A stretch of 64,000 bases of DNA from an uncultured Clostridia bacterium (lineage in GTDB: Bacteria; Bacillota; Clostridia; TANB77; CAG-508), in the NCBI GenBank assembly GCA_934133005.1, contig CAKPAI010000001.1:372001-436000 (forward strand). The letters are read 5' to 3'. Shown here piece by piece: positions 18,901-29,516 of this stretch. The notes beneath the pieces are model-generated. The model ran no database searches. It was not told the DNA's origin and saw only the letters and a program-made list of their open reading frames with translations. Within the stretch, counting starts at the first letter, position 1. The number at the start of each line of letters is the position of its first letter. Made by a program: the position numbers and the translations under genes.

Positions 18901-21075
18901 GCTATCTAGCACGTCTTCAAAAGTTTTAAGCTCATAAATTCCTTTTCCTGTAAATATTCCCTCACCAAAATTATCTTCATAAGTATCTGATACACTTGAA
19001 GTATAAGAATCTGTTCCACCAATTCCCGCAAAGATTTGTGTAAATATACTTTCTCTACTTTCTAAAAGACCAATTCCAACTCTTGGTTGCATAAGTGCAT
19101 GTCCACTAACGACCAAGTCTTTAGTATCGTTAAGTAACGGTTTATTTAAAATATGCGCCATAGCTCCAATTAGTTCCAGTCCTGAATTTAACGTTAATTC
19201 TGTATCACTATCTAGTGTGATTATATATTTTATTGTATTTTTCTTTTTTAGTATACTAAATTCGTCTTCTAAAGTGTTTATTCTAAATGGATTTTGTATT
19301 TTTCCTAAACAATAGTTATTAAACTGGTTAAGTAAGCCCCTTTTTCTTTCCCATCCCATAAAACATCCTTCAGATTCACTCCAAATTCTTTTTCTATATA
19401 TAAAATTAAATTTTTTAAATTCAGTAGATGGATATTTTTTATTTAGTCTTTCAACTTCTGCTAATCCTTCATTTATTACCTCTTCATCAAATTTTTCTTG
19501 TTCATTTTGTCCACTCGAGCAATCTCCCAAAATTGTAAAATATAAATTTTCTGATTTATTGGCAATATAATAAACTTCTAATTTTTGCGCCAGTTCTTTT
19601 ACTTTTTCTTTGCTTTTTAAAATAGTAGGAATTACTACCATTGTTGTATATTCTTTAGGAATTCCATTTTGAAAATCAAGTTTCGGAATTTGTTTTGGTT
19701 TTACAATTTTACTTAAAATGTTTTGTACTACCTTGCATACAATATTTTCTATTGGTATAATTATTGAAATAGCTATCAATATAGAAAAAATCATAGCCTC
19801 CAAATTACTATTTTCTACTAAAGTCCTATAACTTTCTGCGATGATTCCTATTAAAATTATTATGCTTATTCCCCATATACCATATATATAAAGATTTACT
19901 TTTGTTTTTGTCTCTAAACCTATACTTTTTCTTACATCCAGGCTTTTTAACAACTCTTTTTTTCCATTTGAAATTAAATAATACCCTATGTGTGCTTTTT
20001 TTGTTTCTTCATTTTGTTTACTTGCTTCAATACTTAATGCTAACGCACTCTTTGCTATATATATTTCTGATATTTTTGTTTTTTTAGCTAGCTCTTGAAT
20101 TGAATTTCTATAATAAATTTTTGTGTCCATATCCATCTTTTCATATTGGCCTACTGGATCCTGCTTTAGTATTTCTTCAACTCCATTTATTTGTTCAAAA
20201 ATTTCTGTAAAATTTATTCTTCCTATATTTTTTAATGATATTATACAATTACCCATAGATACTTTTTTTACTGCTACTTCAAAATGCTCTTTTTTTATTA
20301 TTTCTGAAATTTCTCCACCTGCTCTACTTACCACTTCCTCCAGTACATTCATATAACCATAAGCTTTGCGTCCGTATTTTTTTAATTTGTATGACATGTA
20401 TTCAATAAAAGTATTTTTCATTTGAGTAGTTTTTATTATAGTTGCTTTTGAAAAAACAGGAAGTTTTAAATTGTCTTCTTTAAAGAATCTAGATAATATT
20501 ATTTCTGCTTTGTATTTTTGCATTTGTGATAAGTATATACTTTCACATAATTTTCTTATTTTTTGTATTAAAACTATTTGTATAAATAATCCTATATTCC
20601 ATATTTCATCCATGTTTAAAGTTTTTTTATTCTGATATGCTTCTAACATGTATTCCAAATTTTCATATTCTACTTTTCCATCTGTATATGCGACCATTTG
20701 GGATGCAAGCACATAAACTCTGGCAAAACCCGCATATTCACCATTGGCTAATCCTAAAAAATTTGTGTATTTCTTTAGTGTAAGTTCTTTTGAAATCGCC
20801 TTTACGCTTTCATCTATTATATAAAAATTGTCTAAAATCCATTCTCCCGCTGGATGAATTGGTATTTTTAATTTCACATGATTATTTAGAAGTTTATAGG
20901 TCTGCTTTATAATTTCAAAGTCTTCTTCAAGCATTGGTATTGGATACGTTTCTTTACTTGATTTTTGTATAATTATATTATCAGATGCCAGCTTTTCCAT
21001 TTGCATACACAATTGATTTTTGTCAAGTACAGCTCCACTTATATTTAATCTTATTTTATCCTTAAAATTTTTCAC
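12940..21075 (-). CDS. Cyclic beta-1,2-glucan synthase-like (NdvB/ChvB-type) giant enzyme
   Basis: A roughly 2,711-residue multi-domain membrane protein. A helical N-terminal region precedes membrane segments (about 400-455) and a glycosyltransferase-84 core with a DSDTE (DxD-like) motif and an RWIRGDYQ (R/QxxRW-like) motif. Further membrane segments lie at about 820-870 and 955-1000. A glucoamylase-like central domain follows (NFLPPDNYQEDRR, then HHQGLILLS). The C-terminal half holds the GH94 phosphorylase-like modules (FRDQLQD, HWWHEETSRGIR, GTGDWNDGM, PGTRENGGQYTHAATW). This order matches Brucella/Agrobacterium Cgs, which makes cyclic beta-1,2-glucan from UDP-glucose. The start is GTG 21075, which AAGGAG precedes; the frame also opens with GTG at 21087, overlapping that site. 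Family is clear; the actual glycan is inferred. Confidence 0.88.
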   Translation of the reverse strand: MKNFKDKIRLNISGAVLDKNQLCMQMEKLASDNIIIQKSSKETYPIPMLEEDFEIIKQTYKLLNNHVKLKIPIHPAGEWILDNFYIIDESVKAISKELTLKKYTNFLGLANGEYAGFARVYVLASQMVAYTDGKVEYENLEYMLEAYQNKKTLNMDEIWNIGLFIQIVLIQKIRKLCESIYLSQMQKYKAEIILSRFFKEDNLKLPVFSKATIIKTTQMKNTFIEYMSYKLKKYGRKAYGYMNVLEEVVSRAGGEISEIIKKEHFEVAVKKVSMGNCIISLKNIGRINFTEIFEQINGVEEILKQDPVGQYEKMDMDTKIYYRNSIQELAKKTKISEIYIAKSALALSIEASKQNEETKKAHIGYYLISNGKKELLKSLDVRKSIGLETKTKVNLYIYGIWGISIIILIGIIAESYRTLVENSNLEAMIFSILIAISIIIPIENIVCKVVQNILSKIVKPKQIPKLDFQNGIPKEYTTMVVIPTILKSKEKVKELAQKLEVYYIANKSENLYFTILGDCSSGQNEQEKFDEEVINEGLAEVERLNKKYPSTEFKKFNFIYRKRIWSESEGCFMGWERKRGLLNQFNNYCLGKIQNPFRINTLEDEFSILKKKNTIKYIITLDSDTELTLNSGLELIGAMAHILNKPLLNDTKDLVVSGHALMQPRVGIGLLESRESIFTQIFAGIGGTDSYTSSVSDTYEDNFGEGIFTGKGIYELKTFEDVLDSEIKENMVLSHDLLEGSYLRCGLISNVLLMDGFPSNYLSYRTRLARWIRGDYQITQWLNKYIVDKENKKKKNPLNKLSKYKIFSNIVRSKQESAVLALILLFFIIDTCVNKKLYILPVIAILSVIVPFVIDLINNITSKNDTIKTKEFTKTIDGVGASFLRAILDLGTIPDKSMLSIKSEVKALYRMKISKKHLLEWMTSEDAEKSTKQSLSTYYSTMKANIILGIIMLIFSIITNSLLVETIGLILCALWISMPAIMNYIGRKNKEINKVQELSKENKDYIIDVGRKTWQYFKDNINENNNFLPPDNYQEDRRQKVVQRTSSTNIGLGLLAVIASYDLKYETLEETMNLLYKMIETISNLQKWNGHLYNWYNTKTLEPLVPRYVSSVDSGNFVGYLYVTKQFLEEVKDKGLQVDIQTMIKMIDDIIESTNFKVLYDEKTRLFSVGYNVEEDKLTDSYYDLLASEARQTSIVGIAKKDISEKHWYNLSRTLTTLNKYKGLVSWSGTAFEYLMPTINIPGYPGSILEESCKFMIMSQIEYAKKIGIPWGISEAAFNLKDLNNNYQYKAFGIPWLGLKRGLEEEVVVASYGSILAINEVPNEVIRNMKELERLGMYDRYGFFESIDFTPDRNSKRYSQVKTFMAHHQGLILLSINNLINNRIFQTRFMRNPEMMAIKILLEERMPQDMIITKEEKEKIEKIKYKDYEDYAQRKYTKINDKLNISNVIANDKYTIIMDQYGNGYSNYEDIQVNRFKQTDDIDEGIMFYIKNIRTKKIWTNTISKFDIRPEKYNFIFAPEMNKFIRNDENIETTTKIIVDTDEPVEIRNIILKNSGNSEETLEVTSMLEPIISNKFQDYSHKAFNNLFLRYEYIDEISTILVERKARTENEKDIFMAVNLYSESNNFSKLEFEIDKEKFVGRNNLEYPRAVKNSTPLSTTIGYTTEPIIAIRRTVTIKPSDSAMLNLIISVGKSKEEVLKNIVKFMNSENVSRTFELLRAKSEAENRYLGIKGIDLEIYQRLLTQLMFPPKTENKKGMSYVEASELWKFGISGDNPILLLKIKEIIDIDMLKEVLKAYEFFRVKNIKIDLVIINGEKESYENIVREAIMSAILNENLAYLLNISGGIFIFNNLEKSDRNILETKANVILNANYSSLKLQIEDIELKQEENTKEPSKEVILNRSNEEYERVENSEFKDLKYFNEYGGFSEDGKEYLIKVNKNIKTPTVWSNILANKEFGTLTTESMGGYTWYKNSRLNRLTAWSNNSIQDIPSEVIYLKDMTSGKKWSLGASPMPDENDYYITYGFGYSKYLHNSLKIKQEVKMFVPQNDNVKINLITFENQNPQKKKLKLIYYIKPVLGEDEIKTNTEISLKYKSNMVFAETSKDSKMFVSSSEKITSFTGSKNSFFKGKGLSNPECFDEVNLSYENSYSQEGIIAIKMEIEVEAYATKEISLILGTGTSIEEMQELSYKYSNINNCKSEYMNNKRYWNNLVNTLQVKTPVESVNIMLNGWLIYQSIVARLYGRTGFYQSGGAYGFRDQLQDTLALKYIDTNFERKQILKHARNQFSEGDVQHWWHEETSRGIRTRMSDDMLWLPFVTADYIEFSNDYSILSENLSYKVGKVLDVNENERYDKYLDSDFKESLYEHCIKAIEKGINLGEKGLPKIGTGDWNDGMSNVGAKGKGESVWLGFFLYNVLDKFIPICLFMSDTERAEKYKRIMIDLKKALNTTAWDGRWYRRAFSDDGEILGSLQNEECRIDNISQSWAVISNAGDNDKKYIAMESLENHLVDREIGIIKLLDPPFDKTKTNPGYIKSYLPGTRENGGQYTHAATWTIIAETMLGLNDKAYENFRMINPIEHARTKEEASKYKVEPYVISADVYGKNNLAGRGGWTWYTGSSSWYYIAGIKYILGLNIENGYIMLKPHVPSTWNEYEIKYKISGNVYNIKVRNNTAKSTISEQVVQKFVCNGEEIKENRLKIIPNSGIYNIEVEI

Positions 21076-21147
21076 AAAAAAATCCACTCCTTGGTATGTG
21101 TTTTACACATATTGTCTCCAAGCAGTGGAATAATATTCAATATTTTG

Positions 21148-21868
21148 TTATTTACTATTTGTATAAAAATACTCCATTATTCCATTATAAATTCCCCACG
21201 CTAATTTATTTTGGTATTCATTATTTTGCAATAACTTTTCTTCTTCTGGATTTGATAAAAAGCCACACTCTACAATAGTTGTCGGAATTTCAACATTTTT
21301 TATTATATATACATTACTTATTTTCATTGGTACTCTTTTATTTTCTCTTTGTATTGCCTCATTTAAATTATTTTGAATTGCTGTTGCTAAACTTTTTCCT
21401 TTCTCATTTCCACTTTTAAAAAAAGTTTGCCAGCCATAATACTGACTTTCATTTATTTTATTTAAATGAATACTCACAAAAATATCTGCAGATGAAGAAT
21501 TACCAATTTTCACTCTATTTTTTATATCAGACACTTTCTTTTGTTTTAAAGTCTTTTTATCAATGTCATATATTGCATTTTCATCTGACCTTGTAAGTAC
21601 AACTTCTGCTCCGAGAGCTCTCTAATAATCCTTGTAACTTCAAACTAATTGCCAAATTTAAGCTAGCTTCTGATACTCCATTTGCACTTACAGCTCCACC
21701 ATCTTCACCTCCATGGCCAGCATCAATCACTATTGTTTTTGAAGTTACTGGAGTGGCCATTGTATCTATAAATTGTATTGTATTTTCATTATTTTTTATA
21801 CTTGCTATCAATATCGGAAGTAATATAAAAACGCTTAAAAATATCGCTCTTTTTTTATTTAAATTCAT
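21148..21868 (-). CDS. CwlD-like N-acetylmuramoyl-L-alanine amidase interrupted by a +1 frameshift
   Basis: Two open frames form one amidase_3 enzyme. The first (from ATG 21868) has an N-terminal membrane/signal segment and the Zn motif IVIDAGHGGEDGGA; it reaches LQGLLESS and then runs into CGG (21613-21611) and a stop after ten more codons. The second frame resumes at once as GAEVVLTRSDENA and continues with SIHLNK (second Zn ligand) and VECGFLSNPEEE (catalytic Glu), ending at 21148. Skipping the single C at 21613 restores a full-length protein of about 240 residues. It lies in a 10-bp palindrome (GAGAGCTCTC). Possible explanations are programmed +1 shifting at the CGG codon, a true null mutation, or an assembly error. 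The enzyme would cleave peptidoglycan cross-peptides and is expected to be exported. Confidence 0.8.
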
Positions 21869-21870
21869 AA

Positions 21871-21932
21871 AAATAAACCTCACATACTATTTTATATTTA
21901 GTATATGAGGTACTATTTATTTAATTCATTTT
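21871..21932 (-). promoter_or_regulatory. Leader hairpin covering the amidase ribosome site (attenuator candidate)
   Basis: In the minus-strand transcript CCTCATATACTA pairs with TAGTATGTGAGG over 12 bp (one G-U). The right arm contains the GAGG ribosome site of the amidase and is followed by a U-rich stretch that runs to the ATG. It could act as an SD-sequestering switch or as a leaky terminator. Confidence 0.55.
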
Positions 21933-21937
21933 TTCAG

Positions 21938-22069
21938 TTAGGATTTTTTTATTTCATATTCTTCCAAGTCTACAATTTCAGCAATTTGACTTATAGTCAT
22001 ATTATCTTTGTATGCTTTTACTACTTTTGGTAATTTTATTATAATAAGCTCAAAATAGTCTGTCAATTT
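21938..22069 (-). pseudogene. Possible coding remnant in the amidase leader
   Basis: An open minus-strand frame of about 43 codons ends at TAA 21940-21938 and reads ...KLPKVVKAYKDNMTISQIAEIVDLEEYEIKKS. The end resembles the small helical C-terminal motif found in Rpn-type nuclease/transposase proteins and HTH segments. No ribosome site or convincing start was found, and a consensus promoter overlaps its 5' part, so it is more likely a gene remnant or chance. Confidence 0.25.
22038..22066 (-). promoter_or_regulatory. Consensus promoter upstream of the amidase
   Basis: Minus-strand TTGACA (22066-22061) and TATAAT (22043-22038), both exact, with a 17-nt spacer. It lies just after the rpoC terminator. 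The predicted leader to ATG 21868 is about 160 nt and contains the hairpin at 21871-21932. Confidence 0.85.
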
Positions 22070-22073
22070 CTTA

Positions 22074-22119
22074 TAAAAAAATCACCTTAGATTTTCATCT
22101 AAAGTGATTTTCTTTTTTT
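22074..22119 (-). terminator. Terminator of rpoBC
   Basis: AATCACCTTAGAT and ATCTAAAGTGATT form a 13-bp stem around TTTC, flanked by A and T runs, immediately after the rpoC stop codon. Confidence 0.9.
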
Positions 22120-22131
22120 ATGTATAAGTAA

Positions 22132-25100
22132 TTATTCTATTACATCACTACTATCTACAGGTTCGTCTGAAATAATTTGTTTTGTTATATCAGTTTCTTC
22201 TGTATTTTCTGCATTTTCAGTTTTTGCTTCGTTTTCTTGATTTGTTTCTTCTTGCTTTTCTGTATTGATATGAATGTCTTTATATCTCTTCATACCAGTA
22301 CCAGCTGGAATTAACTTACCAATTATAACGTTTTCTTTTAGTCCGATTAATTCATCAGTCTTTCCTTTAATTGCAGCTTCAGTTAATACTCTTGTTGTCT
22401 CTTGGAATGATGCTGCTGATAAGAAGCTATCTGTTGCAAGAGAAGCTTTTGTAATACCAAGAAGTAAACGTTTTCCAACTGCTGGACGTAGTCCTTCTTT
22501 TTCAGCTTTCTCGTTTTCATCTTCATATTCGTATACATCTACTAAAGAACCTGGAATTAAAGCAGTGTCTCCATTGTCTTCAACTCTTACTTTCTTAAGC
22601 ATTTGTCTACCAATTACTTCAATGTGTTTGTCATTTATATCAACACCTTGGTTTCTATAAACTTTTTGAACTTCTGATACTAAGTATTCATACATTCCTT
22701 CAACACCTGTAATTGCAAATACATCTGCTGGGTTCTTAGAACCTTCTGTGATTTGATCTCCTGCTTTTAGTACATCGCCTTCTCTAACTTTTAACTTAGA
22801 GCCAAACGGAATTAAATATGTCTTACTATCATCTTTTGATGTAACTATTACTTCTTTACGTCTCTTCTCTTCTTTGATAGATACTGTTCCAGCAATTTCA
22901 GAGATTATTGCAACACCCTTTGGTTTACGAGCTTCGAAAAGCTCCTCAACTCTTGGAAGACCTTGTGTGATATCTGCAACACCGGCAACACCACCAGAGT
23001 GAATAGTTCTCATTGTAAGCTGTGTACCAGGCTCACCAATTGATTGAGCTGCAATGATACCAACTGTATCACCAATATCAACTTCTTTTCTTGATGCTAA
23101 TCCCATACCATAGCATTTTGCACAAACACCATGTTTTGTTCTACAACCAAATACACTACGAACTTCTAGCTTATCAATTCCGCTCTTTACGATTTTGTCA
23201 GCTAAATCTTCTGTGATTAATGTATCTGTATCACATAATAATTCATTTGTATTTGGATCATATACATTGTGTAATGGATAACGACCAAGTAATCTTTCTT
23301 GCATTTTTTCTATTATTTGGTTTCCATCTTTAATATCAAATATTTCAACACCAACAGTTGAACCACAATCTTTTTCTCTTACGATTATATCTTGTGAAAC
23401 ATCAACTAGTCTTCTTGTTAAGTATCCTGAATCGGCAGTTCTTAAAGCTGTATCTGAAAGTCCTTTACGAGCACCATGGGCTGAAATAAAGTATTCCAAA
23501 GCATCTAGACCTTCCCTGAATGATGACTTAATTGGTATTTCAACAGTTCTACCTGTCGTACTTGCCATAAGTCCACGCATACCAGCAATTTGCTTTAACT
23601 GGTCAATATTACCTCTGGCTCCAGAGTCTGACATCATGAACATTGGGTTTTCTTTTTCGAAAGTCTTTCTCATGGCGTCTTTTACGTCATCAGTTGCTTT
23701 TTCCCATACTTTAATTACTTGTGAGTATCTTTCATCATCAGTAATTAAACCACGACCATATTGTTTTTGAATTTTATCAACTTGTGCTTGTGCATCAGCA
23801 AGAATTTGTTTCTTTTCTTCTGGCACTCTAACATCTGCAACAGATACTGTAACAGCACCTAATGTAGAATATTTATAACCTGTTGATTTAATATAGTCTA
23901 AAAGTTCTGCTGTTCTGCTTAATCCATGAACATTTATACAATTTCCAATTATTGTTCCTAAGTTTTTCTTAGATACAACAAAGTCAATTTCATATTTGAA
24001 TTCATTTTCAGGATTGCTTCTATCAACAAATCCTAAATCTTGAGGAATTCCTCTATTAAATATTATTCTTCCTGGTGTAGTTTTAACAAATGCATGTTTT
24101 TCAACACCATCAACAATTTTGCTTCTTCTAACGAATATTTTAGAATGCATTGTTAAGTCATGATTTGCAAGTGACATTATTGCTTCTTCTGGTGATGAGA
24201 AATATGTTCCTTCACCAATATCTCCATCTATATCCATTGTTAGATAGTAACTTCCTAGTATCATATCCTGTGTAGGTGTTGTTACTGGCTTACCATCTTG
24301 TGGTTTTAGAAGGTTATTTTCAGAAAGCATTAAGTATCTTGCTTCTGCTTGTGCTTCTGGTGATAATGGTAAATGTATAGCCATTTGGTCACCATCGAAG
24401 TCTGCATTGAACGCTGTACATACTAATGGGTGAAGTTTAATTGCTCTACCTTCAACTAGTACTGGTTCGAATGCTTGTATACCTAATCTATGTAATGTAG
24501 GAGCACGGTTTAATAATACTGGGTGATCTTTTATAACATCATCTAATATATCCCAAACTTCTGGACGAAGTCTTTCAACCATTCTCTTTGCATTTTTTAT
24601 GTTGTGTGCTATTCCACGTCCAACTAATTCTTTCATTACAAATGGTTTGAATAATTCAACAGCCATTTCCTTTGGTACACCACATTGGTATATTTTAAGT
24701 TCTGGTCCAACAACGATAACTGAACGTCCTGAGTAGTCAACACGTTTTCCAAGTAAGTTTTGTCTAAATCTTCCTTGTTTTCCTTTTAATAAATCAGATA
24801 ATGATTTTAAAGGTCTGTTTCCAGCTCCTGTTACTGGTCTTCCACGTCTACCGTTATCAATTAACGCATCTACTGATTCTTGAAGCATTCTTTTTTCATT
24901 TCTAACAATGATTTCTGGAGCTCCAAGTTCTAGTAATCTTTTAAGTCTATTATTTCTGTTTATAACTCTTCTGTAAAGGTCATTTAAGTCTGATGTTGCA
25001 AATCTTCCACCATCTAATTGTACCATAGGTCTTAAATCTGGTGGTATTACTGGAACAACTTGCATAATCATCCATTCTGGTTTATTTCCAGAAAGTCTAA

Positions 25101-25749
25101 ATGCTTCTACAGTGTCTAATCTTTTAACTATTTTAGCTCTTTTTTGTTCGCTGGCTTTTTCAATTTCTTTCTTTAATTTTTCTGATAATTTTTCTAGGTC
25201 AATTTCAGAAAGAAGTTTTCTTAATGGTTCAGCTCCCATTTCTGCTTTGAAAGCATCTTTTCCGTATTTTTCTCTTGCTTCAACATATTCTTTTTCAGAT
25301 AATACTTGAGCTTTTGCAAGAGAAGTTTCTCCTGGGTCAGTAACTATGTATGATGCAAAATATACAACTTTCTCTAAAGCTTTTGGAGATACATCTAGTA
25401 ATAATGCAATTCTACTTGGAATTCCTTTAAAATACCAAATGTGAGCTACTGGGGCAGCAAGTTCAATATGCCCCATTCTCTCTCTTCTTACTTTAGACTT
25501 TGTAACTTCAACACCACATCTGTCGCATACAATTCCCTTATATCTAACCCTTTTATATTTTCCACAATGGCATTCCCAATCTTTTGTTGGTCCAAATATT
25601 CTTTCACAGAATAGACCATCTTTTTCTGGCTTTAATGTTCTATAATTGATAGTCTCAGGCTTTTTAACTTCACCATGTGACCATTCTCTTATTTGTTCGT
25701 CAGAAGCAATGCCAATTTTCATTTTATCAAAGTTTTGTAACTCATCCAC
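22132..25749 (-). CDS. rpoC: RNA polymerase subunit beta'
   Basis: A 1,205-residue beta' subunit. The N-terminal zinc finger [20 protein letters not shown], the catalytic [16 protein letters not shown] with three Asp ligating Mg, the bridge-helix region, and the second zinc site ([13 protein letters not shown]) are visible. It forms the active centre with RpoB. The length is as usual for low-GC Gram-positives. Start GTG 25749 lies 23 nt after rpoB. The last ~35 residues are acidic ([18 protein letters not shown]), a low-complexity tail. Confidence 0.98.
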   Translation of the reverse strand: MDELQNFDKMKIGIASDEQIREWSHGEVKKPETINYRTLKPEKDGLFCERIFGPTKDWECHCGKYKRVRYKGIVCDRCGVEVTKSKVRRERMGHIELAAPVAHIWYFKGIPSRIALLLDVSPKALEKVVYFASYIVTDPGETSLAKAQVLSEKEYVEAREKYGKDAFKAEMGAEPLRKLLSEIDLEKLSEKLKKEIEKASEQKRAKIVKRLDTVEAFRLSGNKPEWMIMQVVPVIPPDLRPMVQLDGGRFATSDLNDLYRRVINRNNRLKRLLELGAPEIIVRNEKRMLQESVDALIDNGRRGRPVTGAGNRPLKSLSDLLKGKQGRFRQNLLGKRVDYSGRSVIVVGPELKIYQCGVPKEMAVELFKPFVMKELVGRGIAHNIKNAKRMVERLRPEVWDILDDVIKDHPVLLNRAPTLHRLGIQAFEPVLVEGRAIKLHPLVCTAFNADFDGDQMAIHLPLSPEAQAEARYLMLSENNLLKPQDGKPVTTPTQDMILGSYYLTMDIDGDIGEGTYFSSPEEAIMSLANHDLTMHSKIFVRRSKIVDGVEKHAFVKTTPGRIIFNRGIPQDLGFVDRSNPENEFKYEIDFVVSKKNLGTIIGNCINVHGLSRTAELLDYIKSTGYKYSTLGAVTVSVADVRVPEEKKQILADAQAQVDKIQKQYGRGLITDDERYSQVIKVWEKATDDVKDAMRKTFEKENPMFMMSDSGARGNIDQLKQIAGMRGLMASTTGRTVEIPIKSSFREGLDALEYFISAHGARKGLSDTALRTADSGYLTRRLVDVSQDIIVREKDCGSTVGVEIFDIKDGNQIIEKMQERLLGRYPLHNVYDPNTNELLCDTDTLITEDLADKIVKSGIDKLEVRSVFGCRTKHGVCAKCYGMGLASRKEVDIGDTVGIIAAQSIGEPGTQLTMRTIHSGGVAGVADITQGLPRVEELFEARKPKGVAIISEIAGTVSIKEEKRRKEVIVTSKDDSKTYLIPFGSKLKVREGDVLKAGDQITEGSKNPADVFAITGVEGMYEYLVSEVQKVYRNQGVDINDKHIEVIGRQMLKKVRVEDNGDTALIPGSLVDVYEYEDENEKAEKEGLRPAVGKRLLLGITKASLATDSFLSAASFQETTRVLTEAAIKGKTDELIGLKENVIIGKLIPAGTGMKRYKDIHINTEKQEETNQENEAKTENAENTEETDITKQIISDEPVDSSDVIE

Positions 25750-25772
25750 TATATTTTTACCCCCTCGGATTA

Positions 25773-28700
25773 TTATTCTTCATCGCCTAGCTCATCATTT
25801 TCCATCATTGAGTCATCATCTGATAAGAACATATCATCATCCTCATCATCTAATTGTTCAAAAATTTCATCACTGTCATCATTATCTTCTTCATCTTCCC
25901 CTGATTCTTCAGAATATCCATCAGCAAGTTCATTTTCATCAACAACTGTTTCTTCATTAAATGATTTATTTTCAATATTGCTAAAGCTTGAAGCTTCGTC
26001 TATATCTTCTTTTAGTTCAACTTCTTTATTATCATGTGTATATAATTTTATGTCTAATCCTAAAGCTTGAAGTTCTTTTACTAAAACCTTGAATCCTTCT
26101 GGAACTCCTGGTTCTGGTACATTTTCACCTTTTACTATAGCTTCATATGTCTTAACACGGCCAACAACATCATCTGATTTTACAGTTAACATTTCTTGTA
26201 ATGAATATGCAGCACCATAAGCTTCTAGTGCCCAAACTTCCATTTCTCCAAAACGTTGTCCACCAAATTGGGCTTTTCCTCCTAGAGGTTGTTGTGTAAC
26301 CATTCCATAAGGTCCTGTTGAACGAGCGTGTATTTTATCATCTACTAAGTGATGTAGTTTCATCATGTACATAACACCAACTGTAATTGGTTTTATGAAT
26401 TTTTCACCTGTTCTACCATCATATAGTTCTGTTTTACCATCTCTACGAAGTCCTGCTTCTTCAAGCAAGTCCTCAATTTCGTAGTCCTTTGCACCATCAA
26501 ATACTGGTGTTGCAACTTTCCAACCTAAAGCACGAGCAGCCATTCCTAAGTGAACTTCTAGAACCTGTCCTAAGTTCATACGAGAAGGTATACCCATTGG
26601 GTTTAATACTATATCTACTGGTGTACCATCTGGTAAGTATGGCATATCTTCTTCTGGAAGTATTCTTGAAATAACACCTTTATTTCCGTGACGTCCAGCC
26701 ATTTTATCACCAACTGATATTTTTCTCTTTGTAGCTATGTAACATCTTATTACTTGGTTTACTCCAGGTGCTAATTCTTCTGAATTTTCTCTTGTAAATA
26801 CTTTGATATCTACAACAGTTCCAGCTTCGCCATGAGGAACTTTTAGAGATGTATCTCTTACTTCCCTTGATTTCTCGCCAAATATAGCACGAAGTAATCT
26901 TTCTTCTGCAGTAAGTTCTGTTTCTCCTTTTGGAGTAACTTTACCAACCAAAATATCTCCTGGTCTTACTTCTGCACCAATTCTTATAATTCCGTTTTCA
27001 TCTAAGTCTTTTAGAACATCATCTCCAACATTTGGAATATCACGAGTTATCTCTTCTGGACCTAATTTTGTATCACGACATTCACAGTCATATTCTTCAA
27101 TATGTATAGATGTATAAACATCTTCTTTAACAAGTCTTTCACTTATTAGAACAGCGTCCTCGTAGTTGTAACCTTCCCATGTAGAGAATGCAATTAAAAC
27201 GTTTCTTCCTAATGCCATTTCTCCATTTTTTGTTGCTGGTCCATCTGCTAAAATATCTCCAACATTAACCATTTCACCTTTTTGAACAACCGGTCTTTGG
27301 TTAATACATGTTCCTCCATTTGTTCTTTTGAACTTACGAAGTCTATATTTGTCTAGTTCATTTTTCTTATTTCTAACTGTAATTTCATCAGCAGTTACTT
27401 TTTCTACTATACCTGCATTTTTAGCTGTGATTGTTATTTCAGAATCACGAGCTGCTTTATATTCCATGCCTGTTCCAACTATTGGAGATTCTGGAATAAG
27501 TAGAGGTACAGCTTGTCTTTGCATGTTTGAACCCATTAATGAACGCTTAACGTCATCATGCTCTAAGAATGGTATCATGGCTGCGGCAACAGATACTAAT
27601 TGCTTTGGTGAAACATCTACATAGTCTACTTGACTTGCATCAACCTCAGTAATTTCTGATTTATGTCTAACTTTTATTTTTTGATTTACAAATCTTCCTT
27701 CGGCATCTACTGGTTCAGAAGCTTGTGCTATTATGTATTTATCTTCTTCATCTGCAGGCATATATTCAACTATATCAGTTAATTTTCCTGTTTCCTTATC
27801 TACTTTTCTGTATGGTGTTTCAACAAATCCATATTCATCTATCATGGCAAATGATGAAAGTGCTGAAATAAGTCCTATGTTTGGTCCTTCTGGAGATTCA
27901 ACTGGACATAATCTACCATAGTGAGTATAGTGAATATCACGAACCTCGAATCCTGCTCTTTCACGTGAAAGACCTCCAGGTCCTAATGCAGAAATTCTTC
28001 TTTTATGTGTAAGCTCTGATAATGGATTTGTTTGATCCATAAATTGTGATAATTGAGAGCTTCCAAAGAATTCTCTTATTGAAGATGTAATAGGTTTTGT
28101 GTTTATTAATGTTTGTGGTGTTACAGAATCTAAATCTTGTATTGTCATTCTTTCACGAACAACTCTTTCAAGTCTTGTTAAACCAATTCTAAATTGGTTT
28201 TGTAGTAATTCACCAACACATCTAATACGTCTGTTTCCTAAGTGATCTATATCATCTATTTTTCCTATACCATAATCTAAGTTTAGAAGATAGCTTATTG
28301 AGGCTATCATATCCTCTGTTGTTATTGTTAATGGTACAAGTTCATTATATCTTTCTTTTAATACATCATGTAATTTTTCATCAGGAGTTGTTTCCATTAT
28401 AGTTTTTAGTACATTGTAGTTAACTCTATCTTTGAAATGTAAATCTGATAAATCTACATTTGGAAGCATTTTATGGATATTTACTGTTCCATTTCCGATT
28501 ACTCTTACTTTTGTATCATTTGCAAGAACATCAACAACATTGATTCCTGCATCTTGAATTTCTTCTGCTACTTCTTCAGAAATAACATTATTCTTTTCTA
28601 CTAAAACTTCTCCTGTTGAAGGATCAATTATATCATCATAAGCTACTTGCCCAGCAATTCTTGTTGCTAAACTTAACTTTTTATTAAATTTATGACGACC

Positions 28701-29510
28701 AACTTTTGCTAGGTCATATCTTCTATTATCGAAGAATAATCCATCAAATAAGTTTCTTGCAGCATCAGCTGTTGGAAGTTCTCCTGGTCTTAATTTCTTA
28801 TATATTTCAATTATTGCTTCATCTTGATTTTTGATTGTATCTTTTTCAAGAGTAGCTTTAATTTTTGGATCGTTTCCAAATAATTCTAATATTTGGTCAT
28901 CAGTTGCAAATCCTATACTTCTTAATAATGAAGTAACAGGTAATTTTCTTGTTCTATCAACTCTTACATAGAATACATCATTACTATCTGTTTCATATTC
29001 TAACCAAGCTCCTCTTATTGGCATAACTGTAGATGTATAAATTTTCTTTCCAGTTTTGTCAAATTCGCTATCATAGTAGCAAGATGGAGAACGAACTAAT
29101 TGGCTTACGATAACTCTTTCTGCACCATTGATAATAAATGTTGCACTGTCAGTCATTAATGGGAAGTCACCTAAATAGATTTCTTGCTCTTTAATTTCGC
29201 CAGTTTCTTTGTTGATTAATCTTACTTTTACATGTAATCTTGTAGAATATGTTGCATCTCTTTCTTTAGCTTCTTCTATTGTGTACTTTGTTTTTTCTTC
29301 CATATGGTAGTCTAGAAATTCTAGAATTAAGTTTCCAGAATAGTCAACTATAGGGGAAATATCTTTTAGTACTTCTCCTAGTCCTTCTTCTATGAACCAA
29401 TTATAGGAATCTTTTTGAACTTGAATTAAATTAGGCATTTCAACAAAATCGCCTATTTTAGAAAAACTTTTCCTTGTGCATTTTTCATGTTTTACTTCTT
29501 TTAGATTCAA
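25773..29510 (-). CDS. rpoB: RNA polymerase subunit beta
   Basis: A 1,245-residue beta subunit. Recognisable regions include the rifampicin-pocket area ([33 protein letters not shown] in parts), the GNKGVIS loop, and the C-terminal [18 protein letters not shown] clamp segment. The protein ends with an unusually long, strongly acidic tail of about 90 residues rich in Asp/Glu. The start is TTG at 29510 with AGGTG upstream; a 43-codon ORF stops within that ribosome site. The upstream neighbours are not rplJ/rplL, so the normal L10-L7/L12 context is missing here. Confidence 0.98.
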   Translation of the reverse strand: MNLKEVKHEKCTRKSFSKIGDFVEMPNLIQVQKDSYNWFIEEGLGEVLKDISPIVDYSGNLILEFLDYHMEEKTKYTIEEAKERDATYSTRLHVKVRLINKETGEIKEQEIYLGDFPLMTDSATFIINGAERVIVSQLVRSPSCYYDSEFDKTGKKIYTSTVMPIRGAWLEYETDSNDVFYVRVDRTRKLPVTSLLRSIGFATDDQILELFGNDPKIKATLEKDTIKNQDEAIIEIYKKLRPGELPTADAARNLFDGLFFDNRRYDLAKVGRHKFNKKLSLATRIAGQVAYDDIIDPSTGEVLVEKNNVISEEVAEEIQDAGINVVDVLANDTKVRVIGNGTVNIHKMLPNVDLSDLHFKDRVNYNVLKTIMETTPDEKLHDVLKERYNELVPLTITTEDMIASISYLLNLDYGIGKIDDIDHLGNRRIRCVGELLQNQFRIGLTRLERVVRERMTIQDLDSVTPQTLINTKPITSSIREFFGSSQLSQFMDQTNPLSELTHKRRISALGPGGLSRERAGFEVRDIHYTHYGRLCPVESPEGPNIGLISALSSFAMIDEYGFVETPYRKVDKETGKLTDIVEYMPADEEDKYIIAQASEPVDAEGRFVNQKIKVRHKSEITEVDASQVDYVDVSPKQLVSVAAAMIPFLEHDDVKRSLMGSNMQRQAVPLLIPESPIVGTGMEYKAARDSEITITAKNAGIVEKVTADEITVRNKKNELDKYRLRKFKRTNGGTCINQRPVVQKGEMVNVGDILADGPATKNGEMALGRNVLIAFSTWEGYNYEDAVLISERLVKEDVYTSIHIEEYDCECRDTKLGPEEITRDIPNVGDDVLKDLDENGIIRIGAEVRPGDILVGKVTPKGETELTAEERLLRAIFGEKSREVRDTSLKVPHGEAGTVVDIKVFTRENSEELAPGVNQVIRCYIATKRKISVGDKMAGRHGNKGVISRILPEEDMPYLPDGTPVDIVLNPMGIPSRMNLGQVLEVHLGMAARALGWKVATPVFDGAKDYEIEDLLEEAGLRRDGKTELYDGRTGEKFIKPITVGVMYMMKLHHLVDDKIHARSTGPYGMVTQQPLGGKAQFGGQRFGEMEVWALEAYGAAYSLQEMLTVKSDDVVGRVKTYEAIVKGENVPEPGVPEGFKVLVKELQALGLDIKLYTHDNKEVELKEDIDEASSFSNIENKSFNEETVVDENELADGYSEESGEDEEDNDDSDEIFEQLDDEDDDMFLSDDDSMMENDELGDEE

Positions 29511-29516
29511 AGCTAT

